64,000 nucleotides of DNA from Pedobacter kyungheensis (GTDB lineage Bacteria > Bacteroidota > Bacteroidia > Sphingobacteriales > Sphingobacteriaceae). The notes beneath the pieces are model-generated. The model did no database searches, was not told the origin of the DNA, and saw only the letters and a program-made list of their open reading frames with translations. The translations under genes and the position numbers were made by a program. The stretch is from NCBI RefSeq assembly GCF_000812965.1, contig NZ_JSYN01000019.1:62001-126000 (forward strand), written 5' to 3'. Shown piece after piece: positions 17,999 to 26,806 of the stretch (position 1 is its first letter; each line of letters begins with the position of its first letter).

Positions 17999-18069
17999 GT
18001 AAAAATTAAATCAACGGGACGATTTAGATTACACTCATAAGCCTCTCTTACAAGGGAGGCTTATTTTTT
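17999..18069 (+). ncRNA. Candidate small RNA 1 of a tandem RNA locus
   Basis: A transcript of about 70 nt is framed by a good promoter and an intrinsic terminator: stem AAGCCTCTCTT with AAGGGAGGCTT (one mismatch), 2-nt loop, followed by ATTTTTT. A short AAATC/GATTT stem precedes it. There is no ORF with a start codon of useful length. I do not recognise the family; a leader peptide or decayed gene end is possible but less likely. Confidence 0.5.
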
Positions 18070-18218
18070 GCCTCTTTAAAAAAAAAACATCACATATCAA
18101 ATCTTGCACAAAATTGCATAGCCGGTTAAAGCAGCTGAGGCACATCTCATTTCTTTTGAGAATTATCAAAGAAAAAAGTATTTCTTCATGAAATCTTAAT
18201 CTTTCTGCCGTAATATTG

Positions 18219-18310
18219 TAGGCATAAGGGGTGAGAGCCTTATATCAACTTCATAAGTTGAGAGCGTTAATTTAGATAGGGGATGTAACCAATGGTTGCA
18301 TCCTTTTTTT
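18219..18310 (+). ncRNA. Candidate small RNA 2: three stacked hairpins
   Basis: Three hairpins follow one another: ATAAGG/CCTTAT (18224-18243); a perfect TCAACTT-CAT-AAGTTGA (18245-18261); and GGATGTAACC-AAT-GGTTGCATCC (18281-18303), the last followed by seven T, an intrinsic terminator for the plus strand. Candidate RNA 1 already ends at 18069, so this terminator must serve another plus-strand transcript, and no ORF lies between. A box TAATATTG at 18211-18218 is one base off the -7 consensus; no clear -33 box is seen. Confidence 0.5.
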
Positions 18311-18324
18311 GTTCAGTACGGACG

Positions 18325-18885
18325 TTATGCTATGGCCAGGTTTTCCAGTTGCTCCTCTTCCAATCTTTTTAAGAGATCAGGTACTTCATTCCAATGGTTT
18401 ACCCTTTGATGATGATCTTTTTCCACGTTGTGAAATGCAGTAAACATTAAAGGTTTTCCTTTGCAGAAATCGAGGTTTTTGCAATGATCGTCAATTAAAT
18501 AATCGGTATCGATAATGCTTTTGTCGCCACAAAAAATAATATTTCTCCAGCCAATAAAAGGGAAGTGTTCTGCCAGCCATTCGCGTTTTTCAAATAACGA
18601 TAAGGGGAATTCCATTGCAGCCGAAACAATGTAAATTTCATAATCTTCCATTAGTTTCTTTACGGTTTCAACAGCACCTTCCATCAGGGGTAAGTTTCTG
18701 AAAAAGCCTGCTTTATTGCAGATTTTCATCACCATTTCGCGGTCTGGAAAAAGTTCTTCTTCCGATTTGCCTTTAATTTCATCGCGGCTAAGTACAATGC
18801 CGGTTTCAGCAGCATACGATTGTAATATGTGGTCTTCTATATCCGCGAGTACGCCATCCATATCAATGCCTATTGTTCTTTTCAT
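18325..18885 (-). CDS. 5'(3')-deoxyribonucleotidase (HAD superfamily)
   Basis: The 186-residue protein opens with the HAD motif I pattern DMDGVLAD (nucleophile Asp8, acid/base Asp10). It contains IVSAAMEFP (motif II Ser near 93) and DTDYLIDDH (motif IV), as in the NT5C family, which dephosphorylates deoxynucleoside monophosphates in the cytoplasm. Its length fits that family. It is divergent from a DeoR-type regulator, and three copies of a 16-bp palindrome fill the 96-bp gap, so it is very probably controlled by that regulator. The sequence does not fix the exact substrate. Confidence 0.88.
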   Translation of the reverse strand: MKRTIGIDMDGVLADIEDHILQSYAAETGIVLSRDEIKGKSEEELFPDREMVMKICNKAGFFRNLPLMEGAVETVKKLMEDYEIYIVSAAMEFPLSLFEKREWLAEHFPFIGWRNIIFCGDKSIIDTDYLIDDHCKNLDFCKGKPLMFTAFHNVEKDHHQRVNHWNEVPDLLKRLEEEQLENLAIA

Positions 18886-18904
18886 GATTTGCTATATTTT
18901 GCAA

Positions 18905-18936
18905 CAAAAATATTTAATATTGCAATATATTGCAAA
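18905..18936 (-). promoter_or_regulatory. Promoter of the deoxyribonucleotidase gene
   Basis: On the minus strand TTTG (18933-18936), 20 bp, then TATTTTTG (18905-18912). The outer operator begins right after the -7 box, so bound regulator would cover the start site. Confidence 0.55.
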
Positions 18937-18964
18937 TTTGTTTTCATTTAAAATGTTATATTTG
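18937..18964 (+). promoter_or_regulatory. Promoter of the DeoR-type regulator gene
   Basis: TTTG (18937-18940), 16 bp, then TATATTTG (18957-18964). The spacing is a little short of the usual 17-23 bp. The operator at 18962 overlaps the -7 box. Its -33 box is back to back with that of the divergent promoter (CAAATTTG). Confidence 0.5.
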
Positions 18965-18981
18965 CAGTATATTGCAATAAT

Positions 18982-19731
18982 ATGGTAAAAGAAGAACGCC
19001 TGCAGGTTATTATCGATACGCTTGAGAAAGACAATAAAGTACGCCTTGACCAATTGAGTAGTTTGCTCAATGTATCAGAAGATACGGTGCGGCGCGACAT
19101 TAAAGAGCTCGATACGCAAGGACTACTCAGGGCAGTTAGGGGAGGGGCTATTGTGCGCTCGCCAAGTCCACAGCATTACCGCGAAAGGGAGAAATATAAC
19201 CAGCAGCATAAACAGGCTATCGCCGCCAAGGCTTTGCAGTTTTTAAAAGACGGCCAGGTGGTGTTTTTTGATGGCGGAACCTCGGTTGTGGCACTCGCTG
19301 CAGCATTGCCAAAAGATTTAAAAATTACCATCATTACCAATAGCTTTCCGGTAGCCAATATTTTAGAAGATCACCCGAGTGCAGAAGTTATATTTGCCGG
19401 GGGAAAACTGCATAAAACTGCATTTACTACCATGGGGCAGGAAACGGTCGATACTTTTAGAAAAGTACGCGCAGATATTTGTATGCTTGGAATTTGCAGT
19501 TTGCACCATAGCATGGGCATTACTTCTATGATTTACGAAGATGCACAGCTGAACAATACGATGATTAGTCAGGCACAGAAAACCATTGCACTTTCTGCTT
19601 TAGAAAAAATTAATACCGTAGAGCCTTATTATGTGTGCCCTGTTACTGATGTGGATGTAATTATAACCGAAACCGAGCCGGATAATGCGGCATTGGATGC
19701 TTACAGGCATTTGGGGATTGAAGTAGTTTAA
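18982..19731 (+). CDS. DeoR/GlpR-family transcriptional regulator
   Basis: The 249-residue protein has the DeoR winged helix at residues 1-57 (ERLQVIIDTL ... VSEDTVRRDIKEL). A sugar-phosphate-sensing DeoRC domain follows (about 75-235) with FFDGGTSVVALAAAL and TNSFPVANIL, the ISOCOT-fold signature that binds a phosphorylated sugar. DeoR proteins usually repress catabolic genes until the phosphosugar accumulates. The divergent deoxyribonucleotidase suggests a nucleoside or deoxyribose-phosphate signal, but this is inference. The ATG lies four bases after the third operator. Confidence 0.9.
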   Translation: MVKEERLQVIIDTLEKDNKVRLDQLSSLLNVSEDTVRRDIKELDTQGLLRAVRGGAIVRSPSPQHYREREKYNQQHKQAIAAKALQFLKDGQVVFFDGGTSVVALAAALPKDLKITIITNSFPVANILEDHPSAEVIFAGGKLHKTAFTTMGQETVDTFRKVRADICMLGICSLHHSMGITSMIYEDAQLNNTMISQAQKTIALSALEKINTVEPYYVCPVTDVDVIITETEPDNAALDAYRHLGIEVV

Positions 19732-19750
19732 TTAATAATCTCTTTCTAAA

Positions 19751-19877
19751 CAACCAATCGTCACCCTGAATTCATTTCAGGGTCTTCCCCGTATTAAGAC
19801 CGATTTAATAGTTCTTAAGGGAGATGCAGAAACACCTGTCCGACCATCTGGGCGGAAGTTCAGCAGGATGATCAGCT
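19751..19877. repeat. Interspersed repeat with CACCCTGAA/TTTCAGGGT palindrome
   Basis: CACCCTGAATTCATTTCAGGGT forms an 8-bp inverted repeat, and the following DNA (GGGAGATGCAGAAACA ... GTTCAGCAGGATGATC) repeats the TGAA/CAG vocabulary. I recognise this style from scattered intergenic repeats in related genomes, but only one copy is in the window. It fills the space between the DeoR gene and the convergent histidine kinase. Confidence 0.45.
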
Positions 19878-19880
19878 ACG

Positions 19881-21104
19881 CTAATCTGTTACCGGCAGGC
19901 TTTCCCGTTTGGGTAATGAAATAAAAAACGAACTGCCCAAGTCTTTGCCGGCGCTGGTAGCCCAAACCTTACCGCCATGCAGCTGTACCAGTGTTTTAAC
20001 AATATAAAGGCCAATTCCGTTCGAGCGCTCCTTTGCAGTTGGCACAGATGATAGTCTGGCAAACTTGGTAAAAAGCCTGGTGATGTCTTCTGCCGTCATG
20101 CCTACGCCATTGTCTTTAAATTCAAAAACAATATCGTTTATTTGATCACTGCAATTTACGGTTATTTCTGCCCCAATGTGTGAGTACTTAATGGCATTGC
20201 TTAACAGGTTGGTTAAAGCATCGGTAATCCGTTCCTGGTCTACCTGGATATAGCCACCCGTTTGGCAATTTATTTTAAGGGTTTGTTGTTTTTGTTTTAA
20301 GGCAAAATCGAAAGTTGCGGCAACGGTATTGAGCAAATCGGTTACTTTAACGGTTTCGAATTTCAGATCAATTGAGGCATTCTCATTTTTGGCTTCGTTT
20401 AGCAGGTTATTCATCGTTTGTTCGATGTTCCGGCCCGTTTGTTCAATTTTGTTACCTAGTGATATAAGTTTTTCCTGGCTAAGCAAGCCTTTGCCTAAAA
20501 GTTGTCCGTAAGCAACCAGTGAGGTTGCGGGGTTTTTCATGTCGTGGGCAAGGCGATGCAGGCGGTCATCGTAAGCGCGTACCGATACACGGTTAATGAG
20601 GCGCGATTCGAGTTTTTCGAGCGTAATGCGCGCCAGCCATTTCAGTATGGTTAACTGCTCTTCTTCAATATCGTAGCGGGGTTTATCGTCCATTACACTT
20701 ACAGCTCCGATTACAAAACCTTCCATCGTGGTAATGGGTGCAGCAGCATAAAACCTGATTCCGTTATCCATTTCAACGTAGGGGCAATTTTTAGCCTCAA
20801 CAGAAGTTTCAGTATCTTCGATCAGGGTAATTTCTGCCGATTGTGAGGCGATGGTACATAAGCTGTCTTCTTTTTTAATAACAGTAATCTGTATAGGGCT
20901 GGTATTGGCTTTAAAATAAACCTGTTTGTCATCAATAAACGAAACAAATGATCCCGCTGCTTTAAAAGTGATCTTTGCAATTTCTGCAATCAGATCGAAA
21001 AGAAGTTCAGGTGGGGTGTCAATAATATCATAACGCCTGAGCTTATTAAGGCGCTGAGATTCGTAATAAGATGTAGTATTTGAGGGTTTGCTAAACTTAC
21101 TCAT
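19881..21104 (-). CDS. GAF-domain sensor histidine kinase
   Basis: The 407-residue protein has no membrane segment. An N-terminal GAF domain (about 25-165) is followed by a HisKA domain with phospho-acceptor His187 in RLAHDMKNP. The HATPase domain (about 285-402) shows the N-box NLLSNAIKYS, G1 DNGVGM and G2 GIGLYIVKTLVQLHGG. It is a soluble two-component kinase of the GAF-HisKA type common in Bacteroidota. No response regulator is adjacent, so it is an orphan. The signal is unknown. Its start is 258 nt downstream (minus sense) of a strong bidirectional hairpin. Confidence 0.9.
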   Translation of the reverse strand: MSKFSKPSNTTSYYESQRLNKLRRYDIIDTPPELLFDLIAEIAKITFKAAGSFVSFIDDKQVYFKANTSPIQITVIKKEDSLCTIASQSAEITLIEDTETSVEAKNCPYVEMDNGIRFYAAAPITTMEGFVIGAVSVMDDKPRYDIEEEQLTILKWLARITLEKLESRLINRVSVRAYDDRLHRLAHDMKNPATSLVAYGQLLGKGLLSQEKLISLGNKIEQTGRNIEQTMNNLLNEAKNENASIDLKFETVKVTDLLNTVAATFDFALKQKQQTLKINCQTGGYIQVDQERITDALTNLLSNAIKYSHIGAEITVNCSDQINDIVFEFKDNGVGMTAEDITRLFTKFARLSSVPTAKERSNGIGLYIVKTLVQLHGGKVWATSAGKDLGSSFFISLPKRESLPVTD

Positions 21105-21362
21105 GCACGGGTACTGTTTTAAAAATTTACTATAGCTAAGGTCTCTAACAAATATAAAACAAAGAAGTTTTGTTTGCCAAATTTAGCTTAGCCCGATGGG
21201 GAATGTGTCGGAATTGTTAATCCAGGTGTGAAGGTTTTACAGTTGGAGTGGCAGTGATATTGAGCAGTGTACAAATTTGGCCTATGTGTGTAAATGTATG
21301 GTGAGCTTGCGTTGTTCGCAGTTTAGGGTAATTATCTTCGAAAATAAAACCCCGTATAAAAG

Positions 21363-21395
21363 AAAAGAGATACTCCATCCAGACGTATCTCTTTT
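21363..21395. terminator. Strong bidirectional hairpin
   Basis: Arms AAAAGAGATAC and GTATCTCTTTT pair perfectly around an 11-nt loop, with T-runs on both strands. On the minus strand it would end a transcript begun at the -7 box near 21523. It lies outside any gene I accept. Confidence 0.75.
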
Positions 21396-21522
21396 TTCTA
21401 ACCAAATATAAACCTGTTATGAGCCAGGCTTTGTCTTTAACCTTCTTTCTAAACCTGGGTTTATCCAGAAAGTGATTTATCTTTTTCTATTGATAACAAA
21501 CATCGTTCCGTTTATTATGATA

Positions 21523-21530
21523 CAAATATA
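21523..21530 (-). promoter_or_regulatory. -7 element beside operator copy B
   Basis: The minus strand reads TATATTTG, an exact TAnnTTTG match, 13 bp downstream (minus sense) of the palindromic operator at 21544. No -33 TTG is present, so it may depend on an activator. A transcript from here would meet the hairpin at 21363-21395 after about 130-150 nt. Confidence 0.4.
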
Positions 21531-21543
21531 GGAAAAAATTTGA

Positions 21544-21562
21544 TAGTGTAAAAAATACACTA
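21544..21562. promoter_or_regulatory. 17-bp palindromic operator, copy B (most symmetrical)
   Basis: TAGTGTA-AAAAA-TACACTA has perfect 7-bp arms. It is the best of the four copies in the window. It is about 380 nt beyond the gapA stop and 440 nt before the histidine kinase start, so its target may be the kinase or an unannotated minus-strand RNA. Confidence 0.55.
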
Positions 21563-21876
21563 AGAAAATTTTAAGTATTTTTTTTGTCATTTTTTATTTC
21601 CTATTCCTTTTCTGTAAGCTTTTAGGATTTAAAATGATCGTACCACAAAGATAAGGCAAAAAAGTGTTAACTAATTGTTAAATATTGTCAATTTATAACG
21701 CGATTTTAGTCAAACGTTTGTTTAAACTTTAGTTAATGTTGTGTTTTATTGGAATTTCGGGCTTATTCTTAGTTTTATTTGGTGTGTAAGGTCGATTTCT
21801 GATTTTTAAATTAAATAAATTGCTTTTTTAGCTTGGTTTTGAAATAGAATTTATAGGTGAAAATGCTGTTTAAAAT
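21563..21876. other. AT-rich intergenic stretch, no gene seen
   Basis: Between operator copy B and the gapA terminator I find no ORF or structured RNA. One perfect 10-bp palindrome, CAAACGTTTG at 21711-21720, has the central CG seen in some LacI-family sites, but a single copy does not support a call. Confidence 0.5.
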
Positions 21877-21914
21877 AAAAAGGCAGCATTAAATTAATAA
21901 TGCTGCCTTTTTTT
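21877..21914. terminator. Terminator of the pfkA-gapA operon
   Basis: AAAAAGGCAGCATT and AATGCTGCCTTTTT form a perfect 14-bp stem with an 8-nt loop and T-runs on both strands. It is about 30 nt after the gapA stop codon in the minus direction. Confidence 0.85.
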
Positions 21915-21945
21915 AATATAATGCTGCGCTTAGCGCTTCTTTTTA

Positions 21946-23795
<1,850 letters not shown>

Positions 23796-23796
23796 A

Positions 23797-24786
23797 TTAT
23801 ATAGAAAGTACTTCGGTCATTTCCAATAAATCGGGTTCGAGTTTGAAGGAATGTGCCGTTAAAGCTTCCTTAATGCTGGTTAATTTAATTTCGTTTCCTT
23901 TTAGTCCTACCATTTGTTCAGTTTCTCCCGCAATTAACGCATTTACTGCGGCAAAACCTAACCTGCTGCCCAAAATACGATCATAACTGCTCGGACTACC
24001 GCCGCGTTGCAGGTGACCAAGGATGGTAACTTTGGTATCGTAGTGATCAAAAGTTTCTTTTACTTTCTTTGCAATATCGTAAGCACCGCCTTGTTTATGC
24101 CCTTCGGCAACAATTACAATGCTCGATGATTTTTTAGTTGCTGCACCCAGAGCAAGTTTATCAATCAGATCAGTTACACTGGTTTCTTTTTCTGGTAATA
24201 AAACAGCTTCAGCACCACTGGCAATCGAACTTCTTAAGGCAATACAGCCCGAATCGCGGCCCATTACTTCAATAAAGAATAAACGGTCGTGCGCATCGGC
24301 GGTATCCCTGATTTTATCAATGGCTTCAATTACAGTATTAATTGCCGTATCGTAACCCAGGGTAAAATCCGATCCTACAAGGTCGTTATCAATTGTGCCC
24401 GGTATACCGATTACCTTTACGCCAAAATTTTCAGAAAAACGTTTGGCACCAGTGAAGGTTCCATCTCCGCCAATCACAACTAAGGCATCGATATCATTTT
24501 TCTTTAAATTGTTGTAGGCAATCTGCTGACCTTCGTCTGTTTTAAACTCTAAACAGCGGGCAGTTTTTAATATGGTGCCGCCCAGGTGTAGTATATTACT
24601 TACCGAACGGGCATCCATTGGTTTTATGTTGTCGTTAATTAAACCCTGGTATCCTTGCATTACACCATACATGTTAATGCCATGGTAAATACCGGTACGA
24701 ACAACAGCTCTGATCGCAGCATTCATTCCGGGGGCATCACCACCAGAAGTTAATACAGCTATATTTTTAATATTTGGCTTCATCAT
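23797..24786 (-). CDS. pfkA: 6-phosphofructokinase
   Basis: The 329-residue ATP-dependent enzyme commits fructose-6-phosphate to glycolysis. It shows the nucleotide loop SGGDAPGMNAA (14-24), GGDGT (106-110), and catalytic Asp133 in TIDND (131-135). The glycine of GGDGT favours ATP over pyrophosphate use. It heads the pfkA - BadF-like - gap operon. The minus-strand -7-like box TATATTCG is just before the gene, and a copy of the 17-bp palindrome lies directly upstream of that box, so a bound regulator would block or recruit polymerase. Confidence 0.96.
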   Translation of the reverse strand: MMKPNIKNIAVLTSGGDAPGMNAAIRAVVRTGIYHGINMYGVMQGYQGLINDNIKPMDARSVSNILHLGGTILKTARCLEFKTDEGQQIAYNNLKKNDIDALVVIGGDGTFTGAKRFSENFGVKVIGIPGTIDNDLVGSDFTLGYDTAINTVIEAIDKIRDTADAHDRLFFIEVMGRDSGCIALRSSIASGAEAVLLPEKETSVTDLIDKLALGAATKKSSSIVIVAEGHKQGGAYDIAKKVKETFDHYDTKVTILGHLQRGGSPSSYDRILGSRLGFAAVNALIAGETEQMVGLKGNEIKLTSIKEALTAHSFKLEPDLLEMTEVLSI

Positions 24787-24804
24787 TATATTATACGAAT
24801 ATAG

Positions 24805-24821
24805 TGTGTAATTTTTACACT
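24805..24821. promoter_or_regulatory. 17-bp palindromic operator, copy C (pfkA / Nudix regulator)
   Basis: Read on the minus strand the site is AGTGTAAAAATTACACA, with arms GTGTA/TACAC. It lies 18 nt before pfkA and 75 nt before the divergent Nudix-regulator gene, directly before the pfkA -7-like box. Confidence 0.6.
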
Positions 24822-24896
24822 AAGTAATTTTTTTTATTTTTTTTACTTAATATTGAAAGTCATACCTTTATCTGCTTAAAATAATTAATTTTTACT

Positions 24897-25586
24897 TTGG
24901 AACAAATTTTACCTCACTTAGATTCTGTATTCTCGATAGATTGCGTTTTGTTTGGATTTGATGGTAAGGAATTAAAAATCCTGCTAATTGAAAGGAATGA
25001 AGAACCGTTTAAAGACTGGTGGGCCCTGCCCGGTAATATTGTTGGTCCAGACGAGAGTTTAGATCAGTCTGCCTCTCGGATTTTATACGAACTTACGGGT
25101 TTGCGCGGCATATATATGGAGCAATATTATGCTTTTGGCGATCCATACAGGCACCCGCAGGGTAGGGTAATTACCCTGGCTTATTATGCATTGATCCGTT
25201 TGGGAGGTGATAAAGAATTACGCCCGATCAGTACCTACGCCAAACGTGCCAACTGGTTGCCGATTACCGATTTGCCAAAACTGGCTTTCGATCATCAAAA
25301 GATATACGATAAAGGTTTAGAAAAAATAAAACGCCGGATTAAACACCAGCCGATTGCTTTTGAACTTTTGCCCGAAAAATTTACCCTTACCCAGTTACAG
25401 CATGTGTACGAACTGGTATTGGGCAAAAAATTAGATAAACGGAATTTCAGGAAGAAGATTGTAAGTTTCGGTGTGCTGAAAGAATTGGATGAGAAACAAA
25501 AAGGCGTATCGTACCGCGCAGCTACATTATACCGTTTCGATAAAAGAAAATATGCCAAGCTTTTTGGTAAGGAGATTTCGTTTTAA
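24897..25586 (+). CDS. Nudix-family transcriptional regulator (NrtR/AraR type)
   Basis: The 229-residue protein has an N-terminal Nudix fold (about 10-145) and a C-terminal winged-helix-like domain (about 155-225, with LTQLQHVYELVLGKKLDKRN). The Nudix box is degenerate: where the catalytic REUxEE is expected, it reads RILYEL, losing two of three glutamates, as in regulators that only bind a ligand. NrtR and the Bacteroides arabinose regulator AraR are established examples of this architecture. The start is TTG; no ATG is close. It is divergent from pfkA and flanked by two BadF-like kinase genes, so I infer it senses a sugar or sugar phosphate and binds the 17-bp palindrome found four times nearby. 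Confidence 0.85.
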   Translation: MEQILPHLDSVFSIDCVLFGFDGKELKILLIERNEEPFKDWWALPGNIVGPDESLDQSASRILYELTGLRGIYMEQYYAFGDPYRHPQGRVITLAYYALIRLGGDKELRPISTYAKRANWLPITDLPKLAFDHQKIYDKGLEKIKRRIKHQPIAFELLPEKFTLTQLQHVYELVLGKKLDKRNFRKKIVSFGVLKELDEKQKGVSYRAATLYRFDKRKYAKLFGKEISF

Positions 25587-25634
25587 GCTGAAAGACCAAA
25601 GCTAAAAGCCTAAAGCTTGAAATACTTATAAAAG

Positions 25635-25667
25635 AAAACCCGGATTTGAATTTCAAATCCGGGTTTT
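25635..25667. terminator. Bidirectional terminator between the convergent Nudix and BadF-like genes
   Basis: AAAACCCGGATTTG pairs perfectly with CAAATCCGGGTTTT (14 bp, 5-nt loop) and is followed by TTG and TTTTTT. It lies between two convergent genes and can serve both. Confidence 0.9.
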
Positions 25668-25723
25668 TTGTTTTTTCTGGTTTCAGTATTGTTAACTCCG
25701 AACTGAAAACTGCCAATGCAAAA

Positions 25724-26584
25724 CTAAGCCTTAGGCGCTAACTCCAGGTGGTAGTGTACCAAATCATCTATAGGTGAGCGGATAATTTTACCCACGCCCA
25801 TTTCGTAACGATCGGCAACAATACTTAAAATATCGCGGAAACTATAGCCTACAGAACCTACGCAGTTTAATTTGTGGTCTTTGTAGTTTGGATAGTGGAT
25901 AACCAAAGCTTCGAAAAATGCGGTAAATGCATAATCGATTGTGCTGAAAGCATAATCTTCGTAGTTATCTTTAAAATCGTATAAGAATTTACTAAAGCTT
26001 GCGCAAAAACGGTTTGGCAATGGCTTGTTGTAAATGTTATCAAAAATATCTTCGTTGGTTAATGCGTAATTATCGTAAAAAGCTTCACGTAAGCCTTTTG
26101 GCATGTAACCTTTCATGTAATCGCTTAAAATACGTTTACCAATGTACGAACCGCTACCTTCATCACCTAAGAAATAACCTAAAGAATCGATGTTCATGGT
26201 AATTTCGCTTCCATCATACAGGCATGAGTTGGTACCTGTACCTAAAATAGCAGCAAATCCCGGCTCGTTTCCAAGAAGTGCCCTGCAAGAGGCAAGTAAA
26301 TCATGACCTACAAAAACGCTCGCATTGGTGAAAACCTGTTTCATGGCATCGGCCACGATTTTTACATTTGCTGGTGTAGAACAGCCGGCACCGTAGTAAT
26401 AAACCGCTGTTAGTTTTTCTCTTTCCAAGTGGTCTGGAAGAGTCTCATTTAAAGACTTTACAATGTACTCTTCTTTGGAAAAATATGGATTGTAACCTTC
26501 AGTGTTAAAGTAAATTTTTCTGCCGGCCTCGTTAATCAGACACCAATTTGTTTTGGTCGATCCGCCGTCTGCAATTACTATCAT
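25724..26584 (-). CDS. BadF/BadG-type kinase (N-acetylglucosamine-kinase-like), intact
   Basis: The 286-residue ASKHA-fold protein keeps all motifs: phosphate-1 DGGSTKTNW (5-13), base Asp in VGHDLLASCRA, phosphate-2 LGTGTNSCLYDG, and LGDEGSGSYIG. Family members phosphorylate amino sugars such as N-acetylglucosamine or glucosamine with ATP in the cytoplasm. It is about the same length as the degenerate paralogue in the pfkA operon, pointing to a local duplication followed by divergence. A palindromic operator lies about 105 nt upstream. Its exact substrate cannot be read from the sequence. Confidence 0.88.
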   Translation of the reverse strand: MIVIADGGSTKTNWCLINEAGRKIYFNTEGYNPYFSKEEYIVKSLNETLPDHLEREKLTAVYYYGAGCSTPANVKIVADAMKQVFTNASVFVGHDLLASCRALLGNEPGFAAILGTGTNSCLYDGSEITMNIDSLGYFLGDEGSGSYIGKRILSDYMKGYMPKGLREAFYDNYALTNEDIFDNIYNKPLPNRFCASFSKFLYDFKDNYEDYAFSTIDYAFTAFFEALVIHYPNYKDHKLNCVGSVGYSFRDILSIVADRYEMGVGKIIRSPIDDLVHYHLELAPKA

Positions 26585-26689
26585 TTTTATTTATTTTTGG
26601 TTTTAGCACGATAAAAGTATAAAAAGTCTTATATTTTGTATCCTTTTTTTTAATAATTTTTTAACAATTTGTTGTTGCTGAAAATTAAG

Positions 26690-26706
26690 TGTGTAAAAAA
26701 TACACT
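26690..26706. promoter_or_regulatory. 17-bp palindromic operator, copy D (BadF-like kinase / threonine aldolase)
   Basis: TGTGTAAAAAATACACT has arms GTGTA/TACAC around five A. It lies between the divergent BadF-like kinase and threonine aldolase genes, about 105 and 100 nt from their starts, and could control either. Confidence 0.55.
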
Positions 26707-26806
26707 ATATAAGACGCTTAATGGCCGAAAAACCTTAAAATTATACCAGAAAAGGCATTGGTCTTTTTTTTGAACATCACGAATTTTTTTACAATCGAAT
26801 AGCGAA

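Larger units (their letters stand above)
18889..18977. promoter_or_regulatory. Three phased 16-bp operators between deoxyribonucleotidase and deoR-type gene
   Basis: The central copy, TTGCAATATATTGCAA at 18920-18935, is a perfect palindrome. Copies at 18889-18904 (TTGCTATATTTTGCAA, two differences) and 18962-18977 (TTGCAGTATATTGCAA, one difference) flank it. Start-to-start distances are 31 and 42 bp, close to three and four DNA turns, so all three lie on one face of the helix. The outer copies abut or overlap the -7 boxes of the two divergent promoters and the central copy lies between their -33 boxes. DeoR-type regulators are commonly autoregulated, which fits. Confidence 0.75.

Noticed and set aside
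18228-18240. GGGGTGAGAGCC, which recalls part of a TPP riboswitch
   Set aside because: The conserved CTGAGA core and the second helix are absent, and no thiamine gene follows.
21217-21405. 62-residue ORF on the minus strand between the histidine kinase and the operator copy B
   Set aside because: It starts with TTG inside the hairpin region, and its composition does not resemble a real protein. The DNA is better explained by a hairpin and a possible small RNA.
21711-21720. CAAACGTTTG as a LacI-family operator
   Set aside because: Only one copy, no LacI-family gene and no promoter nearby.
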